DNA of 64,000 nt, from assembly GCF_011769985.2 (NCBI RefSeq), contig NZ_CP039734.2:2170001-2234000 (forward strand). The letters are read 5' to 3'. Under the pieces are notes generated by a model. It made no database searches. It was not told the origin of the DNA and saw nothing but the letters and a program-made list of their open reading frames with translations. This stretch comes from Sulfurospirillum diekertiae. GTDB lineage: Bacteria > Campylobacterota > Campylobacteria > Campylobacterales > Sulfurospirillaceae. Below, in pieces: positions 35,666 to 45,501 of the stretch (position 1 is the stretch's first letter; every line of letters begins with the position of its first letter). The translations under genes and the position numbers were made by a program.

Positions 35666-36838
35666 ATGATCTCACCAAAACAGATCTACGTGATGTCGGC
35701 GGTTGCGGGCATCAATGTGGCGAATATTTACTACAATCAACCCATTTTAAATATCATCGCTCAAGATTTACATGTAAGCGCTTTAGCGGTAGGCAATCTG
35801 CCCACTTTTGCGCAAATCGGCTACGGTTTAGGGCTCTTTTTTGTAAGCCCCTTAGGAGATAAAATGGATCGCAAGAAGCTCCTTTTACTCTCGCATTTTT
35901 TATTGGGACTTTCCCTTATTGGGCTCTCCTTTGTGGAAAACATCTATGTGCTCTACGCGCTTAGCCTTTTAGTAGGACTCTTTGCCGTCTCCGCGCAAAT
36001 CGTCATTCCTATGGCAGCGGCGATGAGTGGCAAAGACAAAGGTAAAGTAGTGGGTTCTATCTTTAGTGGTTTACTCACAGGCATCTTGCTTGCTCGAACA
36101 CTGAGTGGTTACATTACCGACTGGTTTGGTAACTGGCATGTCGTTTTTGCGCTTTCCGCCGCGCTTGTTTTTGCCTGCATGGCGATGGTTGCCAAAACGC
36201 TTCCAAGCATTGAACCCAATTTTTCCAAAAGTTACGCATCCTTGCTCTACTCTTCCGTGTACCAACTCAAACGCTTTTCGCTTTTAAGAAGTAATGCGCT
36301 TTTGATTACGATTTTATTTGGTGTTTTTTGCTCATTTTGGACAACTCTCACCTTTAAACTGAGCCTTGCCCCTTTTAATTTCAACAGCGATATCATCGGT
36401 CTTTTTGGTGTGCTTGCCGTTGCAGGAGCACTGCTTGCGCCGTATATTGGAAAAGTGGCCGACAAGATCAACCCAACCTTTACTAAAATGCTCTCCGTGG
36501 GAATGATTGTAGTTAGTATTTTACTGATGAAGTGGTTTGATACCAGCCTCGCCGCCTTCATCGTAGCAACCCTGCTCCTTGACATCGGATTTCAAGCCGT
36601 ACAGATCAATAACTTAGCGCAAATTTACACGCTTGATGAAAGTGCGCACAGCCGAATCAATACTGCCTACATGAGCTCCATGTTTGTCGGTGGTGCGCTT
36701 GGAACGTTCATTGGGGTGTATTGCTGGGAACATGGCGGTTGGGAGCTTGTGACCATTCAACTCCTAAGCTTAAGTGTTGTCTCTTTGGCCATTATTATTT
36801 ACGCTGCTTTGTCTACACAACACGACAAAGCGGCCTAA
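35666..36838 (+). CDS. MFS transporter (DHA1 family)
   Basis: A 390-residue transporter with about 12 membrane segments. It begins MSAVAGINVANIYYNQPILNIIA (split over helix 1) and has GLFFVSPLGDKMDRKKLLLLSH, the motif-A loop, and a second-half repeat with PYIGKVADKINP. The YNQP start is typical of YgaY/YfmO-like proteins of unknown substrate. Role: probable proton-linked export in the inner membrane. The gene carries one near motif copy (35767, read LHVS). An AraC regulator lies directly upstream. Confidence 0.88.
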   Translation: MISPKQIYVMSAVAGINVANIYYNQPILNIIAQDLHVSALAVGNLPTFAQIGYGLGLFFVSPLGDKMDRKKLLLLSHFLLGLSLIGLSFVENIYVLYALSLLVGLFAVSAQIVIPMAAAMSGKDKGKVVGSIFSGLLTGILLARTLSGYITDWFGNWHVVFALSAALVFACMAMVAKTLPSIEPNFSKSYASLLYSSVYQLKRFSLLRSNALLITILFGVFCSFWTTLTFKLSLAPFNFNSDIIGLFGVLAVAGALLAPYIGKVADKINPTFTKMLSVGMIVVSILLMKWFDTSLAAFIVATLLLDIGFQAVQINNLAQIYTLDESAHSRINTAYMSSMFVGGALGTFIGVYCWEHGGWELVTIQLLSLSVVSLAIIIYAALSTQHDKAA

Positions 36839-36874
36839 CCTCTTTTACATGTAAAGCTCTAAACCTTCACTTCT

Positions 36875-36912
36875 CATACCAAAGATTCATGGCTAAGCTG
36901 ATCTTTGGTATG
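36875..36912. other. 12-bp inverted repeat before the DHA2 exporter gene
   Basis: CATACCAAAGAT and ATCTTTGGTATG are perfect arms with a 14-base loop, 50 bases before the next start and 37 after the previous stop. No clear T-run follows, so it may be an operator, a leader hairpin or a terminator. A TTTACATGTAAA copy at 36844 lies beside it. Confidence 0.5.
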
Positions 36913-36961
36913 ATTCTACTTTGTAACACTCATTACACTTTATGATTTTAGGAATACCTTT

Positions 36962-38470
36962 ATGCCTTATACCCATGAAAAAAGATGGGCAGGTCTTGGC
37001 GCACTCTGCCTTGCCATGTCCATCATTACGCTCGACAATACCGTCCTTGATGTCGCCCTTCCCTCCATTTCAACTGATTTAAAAGCGAGTATGAGTGAAC
37101 TCCAATGGATTGTCGATATTTACATCCTTTTTTTTGCCTCTATTTTAATTACGATTGGCGCACTGGGTGATCAGTTTGGGCGTAAGCGATTTCTTAAAAT
37201 CGGCATTGTACTTTTTGTGCTCGCCTCTTTGGGAGCGGGACTTTCAACCTCAACGTTAGAACTGATACTCTTTCGCAGTCTGAGCGGTGTTGGCGCGGCA
37301 TTCATTATGCCTTCCACTCTCTCTATCATCACGCATATGTTTACAGACTCGGATGAGCGCATGAAAGCCATAGGGCTTTGGTCGATGATCTTTGGGCTCA
37401 GTCAAGGATTAGGACCGCTCATCGGCGGTTTCATCCTAGAGTATACCTCATGGCACTGGGTCTTTTTTATTAACCTTCCTATTGGCGTGGTCGCTTTCTT
37501 TTATGCTTCGTGGATTTTGCCCGAATCGCACAATAAAAGCGCTCAAGCAGACATACTGGGGATGGTACTGTGCGTGCTGTTTTTATTTGCACTGACGTAT
37601 GGCATTATCGAAGCGGGTGTGAGCAGTTGGAGTGATCAAAGCGTGCGCATCAGTCTTATCATTGGGCTGATCTTTGGCGCTTTTTTTATTTTTTGGGAGA
37701 GACATTGTATTCACGCGATGATTCCCTTTGAGCTGTTTGAAAAACGCACCTTCACGATTCCCTCTTTTGCGATCGCGTTTATTGTCTTTGGGATGGTGGG
37801 CTCTATGTTTTTCTTCTCGCAACTCTTTCAAACGGTTCAAGGTTACGGCGCTTTGGAAGCAGGTTTACTGCTTATGCCAATGACTCTGGGTGTCGCGGTA
37901 GGCTCTAAGTTTGCACCCGATGTTGTCAAAATGTATGGCACACCGCTCAGCATTGGTGGGGGTATGATCATTTCGGCACTCGGAATGGCTGTTTTTGTCT
38001 TTACGATTGATGTGCATATGCCTCTGTGGGCGATTTTAGGTGGATTTTTCATTCAAGGCTTGGGAATGGGATTTTCCATGCCACCTTCAACCGATTCGAT
38101 TATGGGCTCCATTCCCAAAGAAAAAGCGGGAGTGGGAAGTGCGCTCAATGACACGACCATTGAGCTTTCAGCCGCCATGAGTATTGCCATCTTGGGCAGT
38201 TACGTTAACCGCATTTATCTTTTACATGTAAAAGAGATTGAGGTGGATTTCACACTTTTAAAAGCGCTCAAAACCTCAATCCAAGCTGCGCATACTGCCA
38301 TCACTTCGCTCAATGATGACGCACTTGAGGTCAATCTTCTTCACCTTGTGGATCAAGCCTTTATTGAAGGAGTCCACCACACTATGATTTTTGGCTGTCT
38401 TATCTCTGTAATGAGTGGTCTATTAGCCATTTGGCTCTTGCCTAAAACAATGAAAAACGAAGCGCATTAA
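36962..38470 (+). CDS. MFS transporter, DHA2 (EmrB/QacA) family
   Basis: A 502-residue exporter with about 14 membrane segments. It has LDNTVLDVALPSISTDL in helix 1 and IGALGDQFGRKRFLKIG as motif A, both characteristic of EmrB/QacA-type drug:H+ antiporters, and GLSQGLGPLIGG in helix 5. No membrane-fusion partner is adjacent. One exact motif copy (38221) near the C terminus is read LHVK. The stop codon lies in the 22-bp palindrome shared with the convergent RND operon. Confidence 0.9.
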   Translation: MPYTHEKRWAGLGALCLAMSIITLDNTVLDVALPSISTDLKASMSELQWIVDIYILFFASILITIGALGDQFGRKRFLKIGIVLFVLASLGAGLSTSTLELILFRSLSGVGAAFIMPSTLSIITHMFTDSDERMKAIGLWSMIFGLSQGLGPLIGGFILEYTSWHWVFFINLPIGVVAFFYASWILPESHNKSAQADILGMVLCVLFLFALTYGIIEAGVSSWSDQSVRISLIIGLIFGAFFIFWERHCIHAMIPFELFEKRTFTIPSFAIAFIVFGMVGSMFFFSQLFQTVQGYGALEAGLLLMPMTLGVAVGSKFAPDVVKMYGTPLSIGGGMIISALGMAVFVFTIDVHMPLWAILGGFFIQGLGMGFSMPPSTDSIMGSIPKEKAGVGSALNDTTIELSAAMSIAILGSYVNRIYLLHVKEIEVDFTLLKALKTSIQAAHTAITSLNDDALEVNLLHLVDQAFIEGVHHTMIFGCLISVMSGLLAIWLLPKTMKNEAH

Positions 38471-38499
38471 ATCTTTACATGTAAAGATTTTAGTGCGCT
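38461..38499. terminator. Bidirectional hairpin built on a motif copy
   Basis: The motif copy (38474-38485) is extended into a 22-bp perfect palindrome (38469-38490), with outer arms AGCGCA/TGCGCT 2-3 bases further out. It covers both the DHA2 stop and the outer-membrane-factor stop of two convergent genes, leaving 19 bases between them. It is likely a two-way terminator, and shows the motif taking part in RNA or DNA hairpins. Confidence 0.75.
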
Positions 38500-39893
38500 A
38501 ATCCACCGCCTAAAACACGGTACAACGTCACACGGTTACTGAGCTCTTCAAGACGCACAGAGATGAGGGATTGCTGTGAGCTATAAAAAGAGCGTTGTGC
38601 GAGAAGTGCATTCAAATAGGTATCAACCCCTTTTTGGTAACGCGCATCGTAAAGCGTGTAGCTCTGCTTGCTGGCTTCCACTAACGCTTCTTGTGCCGTA
38701 TATTGATCAAAAATCGTTGCACGCCGTGCCAAAGCAGAGGCCACTTCACTAAACGCCGTTTGAATAGCAGCTTCATACGTTGCCACATACCCATCTCGTT
38801 TGGCTTTGGCATAATCTAACGTAGCATCTCTCTCGCCCGCATCAAAGAGAGGTAAAGAGATGTTAGGCACGAACGACCAGATGGTAGACGTACCGCCACT
38901 AAACAAGCCTGAAAGCGTACTTGAGCCAAGCCCACCTTTAGTTGTCAATGTAATGGAGGGAAAATATGCCGCTCTGGCGACACCAATATTGGCATTGGCG
39001 GCTTTTAGATTGTGCTCCGCTTCCAACACATCGGGACGTTGAAGTAAAATGTCCGAAGAGAGCCCCACCGGCACATCGGCTAACCAGTTTTGCGATGTCG
39101 TATCTAACTCTGTTGGTAACAAGCGTTCCTCCACACGTCCACCTACTAAAAGTTCCAGTGCAGCACGATCTTGCGCTACTTTGGTTGTATAGCTTGCGAT
39201 ATCTGCTTTTGCCTGTTGAACAATCGTTTGGGCACTGTACAGCGATACTTTAGAATCAATACCAAGTTCTACCCTTTTTTGAACAAGCTCTAAAGAGCGC
39301 TTTGCACTCTGCTCTGTCTGTTTAGAGAGGGTTAAAAGGCTTTGATCGGACGCATACGTCAGCCATGCACTGATGGTTTCAGCAATAAGGGTAATGCGAA
39401 CCGATCGTTCTGCTTCTTCCACCCCTTTATACGTTTCAAGCTCTATTTCGCTGAGATTTCTCGCTTTACCAAAAAAGTCTAATTCGTAACTGCTGAGCCC
39501 TATCGTTGCAGAAGAACTTTGAGAAATGGCTGTGCTATTGGCTCCTGTAACGGTGCGCGCTTTGGAGCCCGATGCATCTGCTTCAATGGTCGGGAATTCA
39601 GTACTTCTTTGGATACGATACATCGCGCGTGCCGCCTCAATGTTCGCAACCGCTTTACGCAAATCACGACTTTGCTCTAAAGATTGCGCGACAACATGTG
39701 AAAGCCTCTCGTCGTGAATAAACGCTTTCCATGAGATATCCAACACGCTTTGATTGCTCTCTTTGACGTTCATTTCCCATGTGTGAGGAACGGGTGCGCT
39801 AGGGCGTTCATACTCAGGAGCCAATGAAACACATCCACTCACGAAGAAGGGGATTAACACCATGCCGATGTGATTTATTTTTACGTTACGCAT
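38490..39893 (-). CDS. RND efflux outer-membrane factor (NodT/OprM family)
   Basis: A 467-residue TolC-like lipoprotein. The signal peptide ends at the lipobox VSGC; the body has the two repeated OEP domains (LDISWKAFIHDERLSHVVAQSL, RPDVLEAEHNLKAANANIGVARAAYFPSITL in parts) and long helices. It forms the exit duct of the tripartite pump. The Met at 39893 is used; it overlaps the end of the RND gene by 8 bases. The order adaptor-pump-duct is that of MexAB-OprM operons. Confidence 0.92.
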   Translation of the reverse strand: MRNVKINHIGMVLIPFFVSGCVSLAPEYERPSAPVPHTWEMNVKESNQSVLDISWKAFIHDERLSHVVAQSLEQSRDLRKAVANIEAARAMYRIQRSTEFPTIEADASGSKARTVTGANSTAISQSSSATIGLSSYELDFFGKARNLSEIELETYKGVEEAERSVRITLIAETISAWLTYASDQSLLTLSKQTEQSAKRSLELVQKRVELGIDSKVSLYSAQTIVQQAKADIASYTTKVAQDRAALELLVGGRVEERLLPTELDTTSQNWLADVPVGLSSDILLQRPDVLEAEHNLKAANANIGVARAAYFPSITLTTKGGLGSSTLSGLFSGGTSTIWSFVPNISLPLFDAGERDATLDYAKAKRDGYVATYEAAIQTAFSEVASALARRATIFDQYTAQEALVEASKQSYTLYDARYQKGVDTYLNALLAQRSFYSSQQSLISVRLEELSNRVTLYRVLGGGLAH

Positions 39894-42800
39894 CCAGAAC
39901 CTCCTTTGCCAGCCGTGCCTGTCGTTTTGGAAACATTCCACGCACCAACACAAAGAAAAGGGGTACGAGGAAAATGGCTAAGAAGGTGGCACTGAGTGTT
40001 CCTCCTACAATACCCGTACCAATAGAGATACGACTGTTTGCCCCGGCCCCCGTAGAGAGGGCTAAGGGAAGAACACCTGCAATAAAGGCCAAAGAGGTCA
40101 TTAAAATAGGTCTTAGTCTGAGTTTCGCACCTTCCACTGCCGCATCCATCAGGGTGGCTCCACGATTGTAAGCAGCCTCGGCAAACTCCACAATCAAAAT
40201 GGCATTTTTAGAAGAGAGTCCGATGATTGTCAAAAGAGCAACTTGGAAATAGACATCATTTTCCAAACCTCGAAGCGATGCCGCAAGAACCGAGCCAAAC
40301 ACCCCTAAAGGAATCACCAATAAAACAGAAAACGGTACCGCCCAACTCTCATAAAGTGCCGCTAAGCATAAAAAGACAACCAAAATGGAGATGGCATAGA
40401 GTTTAACCGTCTGTCCGCTCGATAACCTCTCTTGATACGAGAGCCCACTCCACGCAAAGCTTGTGCCTGTTGGTAAAGCTTCTTGCAGTGCTTCCATCTT
40501 GTCCATCGCCACGCCTGAACTAATGCCAGAAGAAGGAGAGCCTTGAATCTCGTACGAAGCCAATCCGTTATACCGTGTTAAGCTTTGCGCGCCATAACTC
40601 CAACTCGTTGTAGCAAACGAGGAGAAAGGCGTCATCACGTCACTGCTACTTTTAACATACCACTGATCCAAATCTTCAGGCTTGGAGCGAAACGCTACAT
40701 CGCCTTGGAGATACACTTTTTTAACACGTCCACGATCCACAAAATCATTGACATAATTACCCGCCCATGCGTAGTTGAGTGTCGTATCAATATCACTCAA
40801 GGAAAGCCCAAGCGCAACCGCTTTCGCCTCATCAATCTCAACTTTGAGCTGCGGCGTCTCTCCCAAACTTCCCAAACGCACCGCCGTAAACATGCCCTCT
40901 TGCTGTACCTTGTCCATCAATGTGTCACGAAAGGTTTTAAATTTTTCGCGATCGGTATCGGAGAGGGCAAGAAGCTGAAAGTCAAAACCATTGCTTTGCC
41001 CTAGTCCTTGAATTGCGGGAGGGTTGAGTGAAAAAATTTGTGCATCACGCACACAAGAGAGCTTCATCGTTGCACGATTAGAGATGGTATCGGCTCTATT
41101 TTCGACACCTGGCCTCTCACTCCAATCTTTCAGTGCCACAAACGCCATACCGGCATTTTGACCGCCACCGCTAAAGCTAAATCCTGAAATCGTAAAAATC
41201 GCTTCGGTATTATTGGATTCTTCTTCAACAAAGTAACGTTCTATCTCACGGGCAACAGCGTTGCTTCGCTTAAAGGAAGCTCCCTCAGGCAGGCTAAATT
41301 GCACCATACTATTGCCTTGATCTTCACTCGGTAAAAAGCCCGTTGGAAGACGCACCATCAACAGTGCCATCACAGAAGCAATGATGCCATAAAGAAGCAT
41401 CCACCGTATCGGTGTAGCAATCACGGAGCTTACATTGCCTTTATAACGCTCAATGAGTGCATCAAATGTTGTGTTAAACCACCCAAAAAAGCCGTGCCCG
41501 TGCGTTGCAACATGCGGGGTTAACAACGAAGCGCACAGTGCTGGTGTCAAGCTCAATGCCACAATCACAGACAGTATCATCGAAGAGACGATCGTAATGG
41601 AAAATTGACGGTAAATAACCCCTGTTGAGCCTCCAAAAAATGCCATGGGTAAGAAAACGGCAGAGAGCACTGTGGCAATACCAATCAGAGCACTGGTAAT
41701 CTCCCGCATCGATTTCTCCGTCGCTTCCACAGGAGAGAGTTTTTCTTCACGCATAATACGTTCAACATTTTCCACCACAACAATCGCATCATCGACTAAA
41801 AGACCGATGGAGAGCACCATGCCAAACATGGTGAGGGTATTGATGGAGTAACCAAAAACCTCTAAAACACCAAAAGTTCCTAAAAGAACAACGGGCACAG
41901 CAATGGCAGGAATGAGGGTAGCTCGCCAATTTTGCAAAAAGACAAACATAACCACGATAACGAGTAAAATCGCTTCAAAAAGGGTTTTCACCACCTCTTC
42001 AATGGAGATACGAATGAATTTGGTGCTATCCCTTGGGTACGCAACTTTGTAGCCATCTGGCATGGTAGGTTCCATCTTTGCCACCGTATTTTTAATACGA
42101 TCCGCGGTGGAGAGGGCATTAGCACCGGGGGCCAACATAACGGCAAGACCCGAAGCGGGATGACCATTGAGTCTGGTGACGCTGGTATAACTTTCACTGC
42201 CCAGTTCCACGCGCGCAACATCACTTAAGCGAACAACGGCACCATTGCTATCGCTTTTAACGATGATGTTGGAAAATTCTTCAGGTGTTTGCAGTTGCGA
42301 TTTTGCCGTGACAGTCGCATTGAGTTGTTGCTCATTGGAGGCGGGCAATGCTCCGATGCTACCTGCGGAGACTTGCACATTTTGTGCGGTAATGGCATTG
42401 CTAATATCAGAGGGCATCAAACTATAGGAGGCAAGTTTATTGGGATCAAGCCAAATACGCATCGCATACTGACCCCCAAAGACTTGCACCGTACCCACAC
42501 CATCTAGCCGTGCAATCGGATCTTGCATGTTACTGAGCAGATAATCGGCAACATCAACCGACGTTTTCGTATCGGTGGTATCATACAAAGAGATAATCAT
42601 CAAAAAGTCATTTTGAGCTTTGGTGACACGTACCCCCTCATTTTGAACAGATTTTGGAAGGCGTGTCGTGATTTGGGCGACTTTATTTTGCACTTGTACT
42701 TGTGCGGTATCGGCATCCGTTCCTTTTTGAAATGTCACATCAATGCGAGCACTTCCCGAAGAGCTACTACTCGAAGAAAAGTATAAAAGACCATCCAGCC

Positions 42801-43014
42801 CTGTAAGTTGTTGCTCGATAATTTGAATGACGCTATTTTCAACGGTTTGAGCAGAAGCTCCCATATACGTCGTATCAATACGAATCGTAGGAGGCGCTAC
42901 ATCAGGATATTGAGCAACCGGTAACGAGAGAATAGAGCCCGCACCTGCTAACATGATGACAATGGAAATTACCCATGCAAAAATGGGACGATGGATAAAA
43001 AAGTGTGCGATCAT
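39886..43014 (-). CDS. RND multidrug efflux permease (AcrB/MexB family)
   Basis: A 1042-residue inner-membrane pump of normal length. It starts FFIHRPIFAWVISIVIML, with LPVAQYPDVAPP, and holds proton-relay acids in the fourth helix (LVDDAIVVVENVERIM) and the two-fold repeat of six membrane segments and large periplasmic domains. The HAE1-type sequence suggests broad export of hydrophobic or amphipathic compounds. It overlaps the adaptor gene by 4 bases. No motif copy falls in this 3.1-kb gene. Confidence 0.96.
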   Translation of the reverse strand: MIAHFFIHRPIFAWVISIVIMLAGAGSILSLPVAQYPDVAPPTIRIDTTYMGASAQTVENSVIQIIEQQLTGLDGLLYFSSSSSSSGSARIDVTFQKGTDADTAQVQVQNKVAQITTRLPKSVQNEGVRVTKAQNDFLMIISLYDTTDTKTSVDVADYLLSNMQDPIARLDGVGTVQVFGGQYAMRIWLDPNKLASYSLMPSDISNAITAQNVQVSAGSIGALPASNEQQLNATVTAKSQLQTPEEFSNIIVKSDSNGAVVRLSDVARVELGSESYTSVTRLNGHPASGLAVMLAPGANALSTADRIKNTVAKMEPTMPDGYKVAYPRDSTKFIRISIEEVVKTLFEAILLVIVVMFVFLQNWRATLIPAIAVPVVLLGTFGVLEVFGYSINTLTMFGMVLSIGLLVDDAIVVVENVERIMREEKLSPVEATEKSMREITSALIGIATVLSAVFLPMAFFGGSTGVIYRQFSITIVSSMILSVIVALSLTPALCASLLTPHVATHGHGFFGWFNTTFDALIERYKGNVSSVIATPIRWMLLYGIIASVMALLMVRLPTGFLPSEDQGNSMVQFSLPEGASFKRSNAVAREIERYFVEEESNNTEAIFTISGFSFSGGGQNAGMAFVALKDWSERPGVENRADTISNRATMKLSCVRDAQIFSLNPPAIQGLGQSNGFDFQLLALSDTDREKFKTFRDTLMDKVQQEGMFTAVRLGSLGETPQLKVEIDEAKAVALGLSLSDIDTTLNYAWAGNYVNDFVDRGRVKKVYLQGDVAFRSKPEDLDQWYVKSSSDVMTPFSSFATTSWSYGAQSLTRYNGLASYEIQGSPSSGISSGVAMDKMEALQEALPTGTSFAWSGLSYQERLSSGQTVKLYAISILVVFLCLAALYESWAVPFSVLLVIPLGVFGSVLAASLRGLENDVYFQVALLTIIGLSSKNAILIVEFAEAAYNRGATLMDAAVEGAKLRLRPILMTSLAFIAGVLPLALSTGAGANSRISIGTGIVGGTLSATFLAIFLVPLFFVLVRGMFPKRQARLAKEVLDA

Positions 43015-44153
43015 TTCGCTTTACCTAACGTTGTGGTGACATCAACCGCTTTAACACTATCACCAACACGCGCTTTATTTGAGCCTTCGACAATGACGCG
43101 ATCTCCCGCATTTAAACCACTATTTACCAGCCATGTATCGTCAATAACACGATCTGTGGTTAAAACACGTTTTTCTACTTTATTCTCCGCGGTCACAATC
43201 AGTGCCGTAGCATTGCCTTTTGGGTCTCGCTGAACCCCTTGTTGTGGTACTAAAACAGCATCGGCATCAACCGCTTCATCAAGAACCGCTCTTACATACA
43301 TCCCCGGAAGCAAAATGCCCTCAGGATTGGGGAAAGTTGCACGAAGCGTCACCGAGCCTGTACTTTCATCGACCGCTATCTCTTGAAATTGAAGTGTACC
43401 ACTATGCTGATAGACCGTACCATCTTCCAGTTTAAGAGAGAGTGCCGCACTGCCATGGGTCACCCCTTTTTGTGCCAAAAGTGCTCTAAGCTTCAACAGC
43501 TGTGTACTAGACTGCGTCAGATCCACATAGATAGGATCAAGCACGCGTATCGTGGCGAGTGCTGTGGTTTGACCCGCCGTCACCAGTGCGCCAACTGTGT
43601 CACTTGAAGTACCGATTCGCCCGCTAATCGGTGCTTTTATTTTTGTGTATTCTAAATTGATGCGTGCACTCTGCAAAGACGCTTTTTTCCCTTCTGCCGT
43701 TGCAACCGCTTGCAAATAAGCAGCTTGGGCATCTTCCCTGTCTTGTTGAGAGACTCCATCTATTTTGGCAAGATCCGCATAACGCTCGCTTTTAAGACGT
43801 GTCGATTCAAGCGTGGCTTCCGCATTTTTAAGTGCAGCTTTCGCTTCGTCAAATGCCGCTTGATAGCTGGAAGGATCAATTTGATAGAGCACCGTATCTT
43901 TTTTAACAAAAGCACCCTCATCAAAAAGGCGCGCTTGAATAATACCGCCCACCTGCGGGCGAATTTCAGAGCTGAGGGTTGCTTTTGTACGTCCGGGGAG
44001 CTCTCTGGTGAGCGTCACACTTTGTTCACTTAAAGTATAAACACCAACTTCTGCTTGCATTGGTTTCATCGCTGACTTTGAGCGAGTATCGGAACAACCA
44101 AGCCATAAAAGGGGTAGCATAAAGAGAAGTGGTTTGAATATATGGATTATCAT
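43011..44153 (-). CDS. RND efflux periplasmic adaptor (AcrA family)
   Basis: A 380-residue membrane-fusion lipoprotein. The N terminus (IFKPLLFMLPLLWLGC) ends in a lipobox. ELPGRTKATLSSEIRPQVGGI starts the barrel-sandwich part, a coiled-coil hairpin covers ~100-170, and IKAPISGRIG, GMYVRAVLDE follow. It links the pump to the outer-membrane duct and is first in the operon. The Met at 44153 after AAGGAAA is used. No dedicated regulator is adjacent; it is divergent from the hemerythrin gene. Confidence 0.93.
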   Translation of the reverse strand: MIIHIFKPLLFMLPLLWLGCSDTRSKSAMKPMQAEVGVYTLSEQSVTLTRELPGRTKATLSSEIRPQVGGIIQARLFDEGAFVKKDTVLYQIDPSSYQAAFDEAKAALKNAEATLESTRLKSERYADLAKIDGVSQQDREDAQAAYLQAVATAEGKKASLQSARINLEYTKIKAPISGRIGTSSDTVGALVTAGQTTALATIRVLDPIYVDLTQSSTQLLKLRALLAQKGVTHGSAALSLKLEDGTVYQHSGTLQFQEIAVDESTGSVTLRATFPNPEGILLPGMYVRAVLDEAVDADAVLVPQQGVQRDPKGNATALIVTAENKVEKRVLTTDRVIDDTWLVNSGLNAGDRVIVEGSNKARVGDSVKAVDVTTTLGKAK

Positions 44154-44269
44154 CACATTTCCTTGCAAAATAGTTACGGTATTTTATCCCTTCTATGTTA
44201 ACCAAACCTTGCCCAAAAAGAGGCAAACCATGCTAAAATAGCGTGAAAATTATTGTATGAGGGATATGC

Positions 44270-44698
44270 GTGATTATTGAATGGGATGAACGTTATAGCG
44301 TGCATCATGAACTACTAGACCTTCAGCATCAAGAACTTTTCGATCTGGCAAACACCGTGCAAGGACTCGATCCCAATAATGCCGATAAGACAGAACTTTC
44401 GAAGCTTTTTAAACAGTTTTTTGACTATATGGCAAAACATTTTAAAGAAGAAGAGGCGTATATGCAAAGTATTGATTATCCTCTTTTTGAACACCATAAA
44501 AAATTTCATGAAAGCATTATTTTAGGAATGACAAAAATTCTTAAAGAGAAAAAGGGAATCGTCGAACTTCAAAAAAGCATGAAAATGATTGCTCAAAAAT
44601 GGCTTGTTGAACATATTTTGGAGAATGATCTTAAAATTGAGAAGTGGCGCAAAAGCATCACCGTCAGCGAAGATGACCTTCACGCACCTCTTTCGTAA
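44270..44698 (+). CDS. Bacteriohemerythrin
   Basis: A 142-residue single-domain hemerythrin with the diiron ligands in place: His in DLQHQEL, His and Glu in AKHFKEEEAYM, two His in EHHKKFHES, and His/Asp in VEHILENDLK. It binds oxygen reversibly in the cytoplasm, common in microaerophilic Campylobacterota for oxygen sensing, storage or protection of oxygen-sensitive enzymes such as the pyruvate oxidoreductase. Start is GTG after GAGGGA. A near motif copy (44701) follows the stop. Confidence 0.92.
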   Translation: MIIEWDERYSVHHELLDLQHQELFDLANTVQGLDPNNADKTELSKLFKQFFDYMAKHFKEEEAYMQSIDYPLFEHHKKFHESIILGMTKILKEKKGIVELQKSMKMIAQKWLVEHILENDLKIEKWRKSITVSEDDLHAPLS

Positions 44699-44714
44699 GC
44701 TTTACATGTAACGC

Positions 44715-45407
44715 TTAGGGGTGTGGTTTGATAACACTCAAACCAAAGAGCAACCAATCTTGCAAACCACCTCGGTACCACAACAATTTTTCCTTAGGAT
44801 ACCCCAGTTTGATCAACTGCGTCATTGCCAAACCAGACTGTGCACACCATGGACCATTGCAGAACAAAAGTGCTGTTTTTGCATGCGTGAAATCATACGT
44901 CTCTCCCACTTTTTTAAACCCTAATAGTTTTTGAATCCGCTCAAAATCTTCAGGAATCGAAGCATCGTATTCGATCTCATCAAAAGGGATATTAACCGCA
45001 CTTGGAATGGTCATCTGTTCATACCAATCACGTTTACGTGCGTCCACTAAAATATAAGCATCAGGAGAGACATTGACTTTGTTTTTAATAAAATCCAATA
45101 CCTCAAGTTCACCCACCGTCATGATACCTGGGGCAAAGATCATCGGCTGAATTTTACCCACGGTGGTGACAAAACTTTTCTGACAAGCCGCTGGTACACC
45201 TTTGCCTGCATAGTTTCCACTAAAAACATCCTCTGTATTAATTCCAACGTTAGTGCATGATGGAGAAATGGTACGCTCAATCAAAACTTCCTTCGTACTG
45301 CCATCACTCATCACATGCGTTGTTTTAACACCCGAATGTTGCAACGTTGAAAGATTTTCAGCCAAAAGGGCACCCACCCAAAAAGATAATACAAGAATAA
45401 AACGCAT
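44715..45407 (-). CDS. Exported rhodanese-domain protein
   Basis: A 230-residue protein with a signal peptide (MRFILVLSFWVGALLAE) and a C-terminal rhodanese domain: YILVDARKRDWYEQMTIPSAVNIPF, and LLFCNGPWCAQSGLA where the first Cys is the active-site residue, and WYRGGLQDWLLFGL. The N-terminal ~80 residues are not recognised. It would handle sulfane sulfur or act as a thiol transferase in the periplasm. It is alone, with genes reading the other way on each side. Confidence 0.85.
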   Translation of the reverse strand: MRFILVLSFWVGALLAENLSTLQHSGVKTTHVMSDGSTKEVLIERTISPSCTNVGINTEDVFSGNYAGKGVPAACQKSFVTTVGKIQPMIFAPGIMTVGELEVLDFIKNKVNVSPDAYILVDARKRDWYEQMTIPSAVNIPFDEIEYDASIPEDFERIQKLLGFKKVGETYDFTHAKTALLFCNGPWCAQSGLAMTQLIKLGYPKEKLLWYRGGLQDWLLFGLSVIKPHP

Positions 45408-45501
45408 CGATTGCTCCTTAGAGTAAATTGGTTTATATTAACCCATTTAAAATTTAAAAGAGAGAAAGAAAATATGTTATACTTTTCCCCAAAGGATACC
45501 T

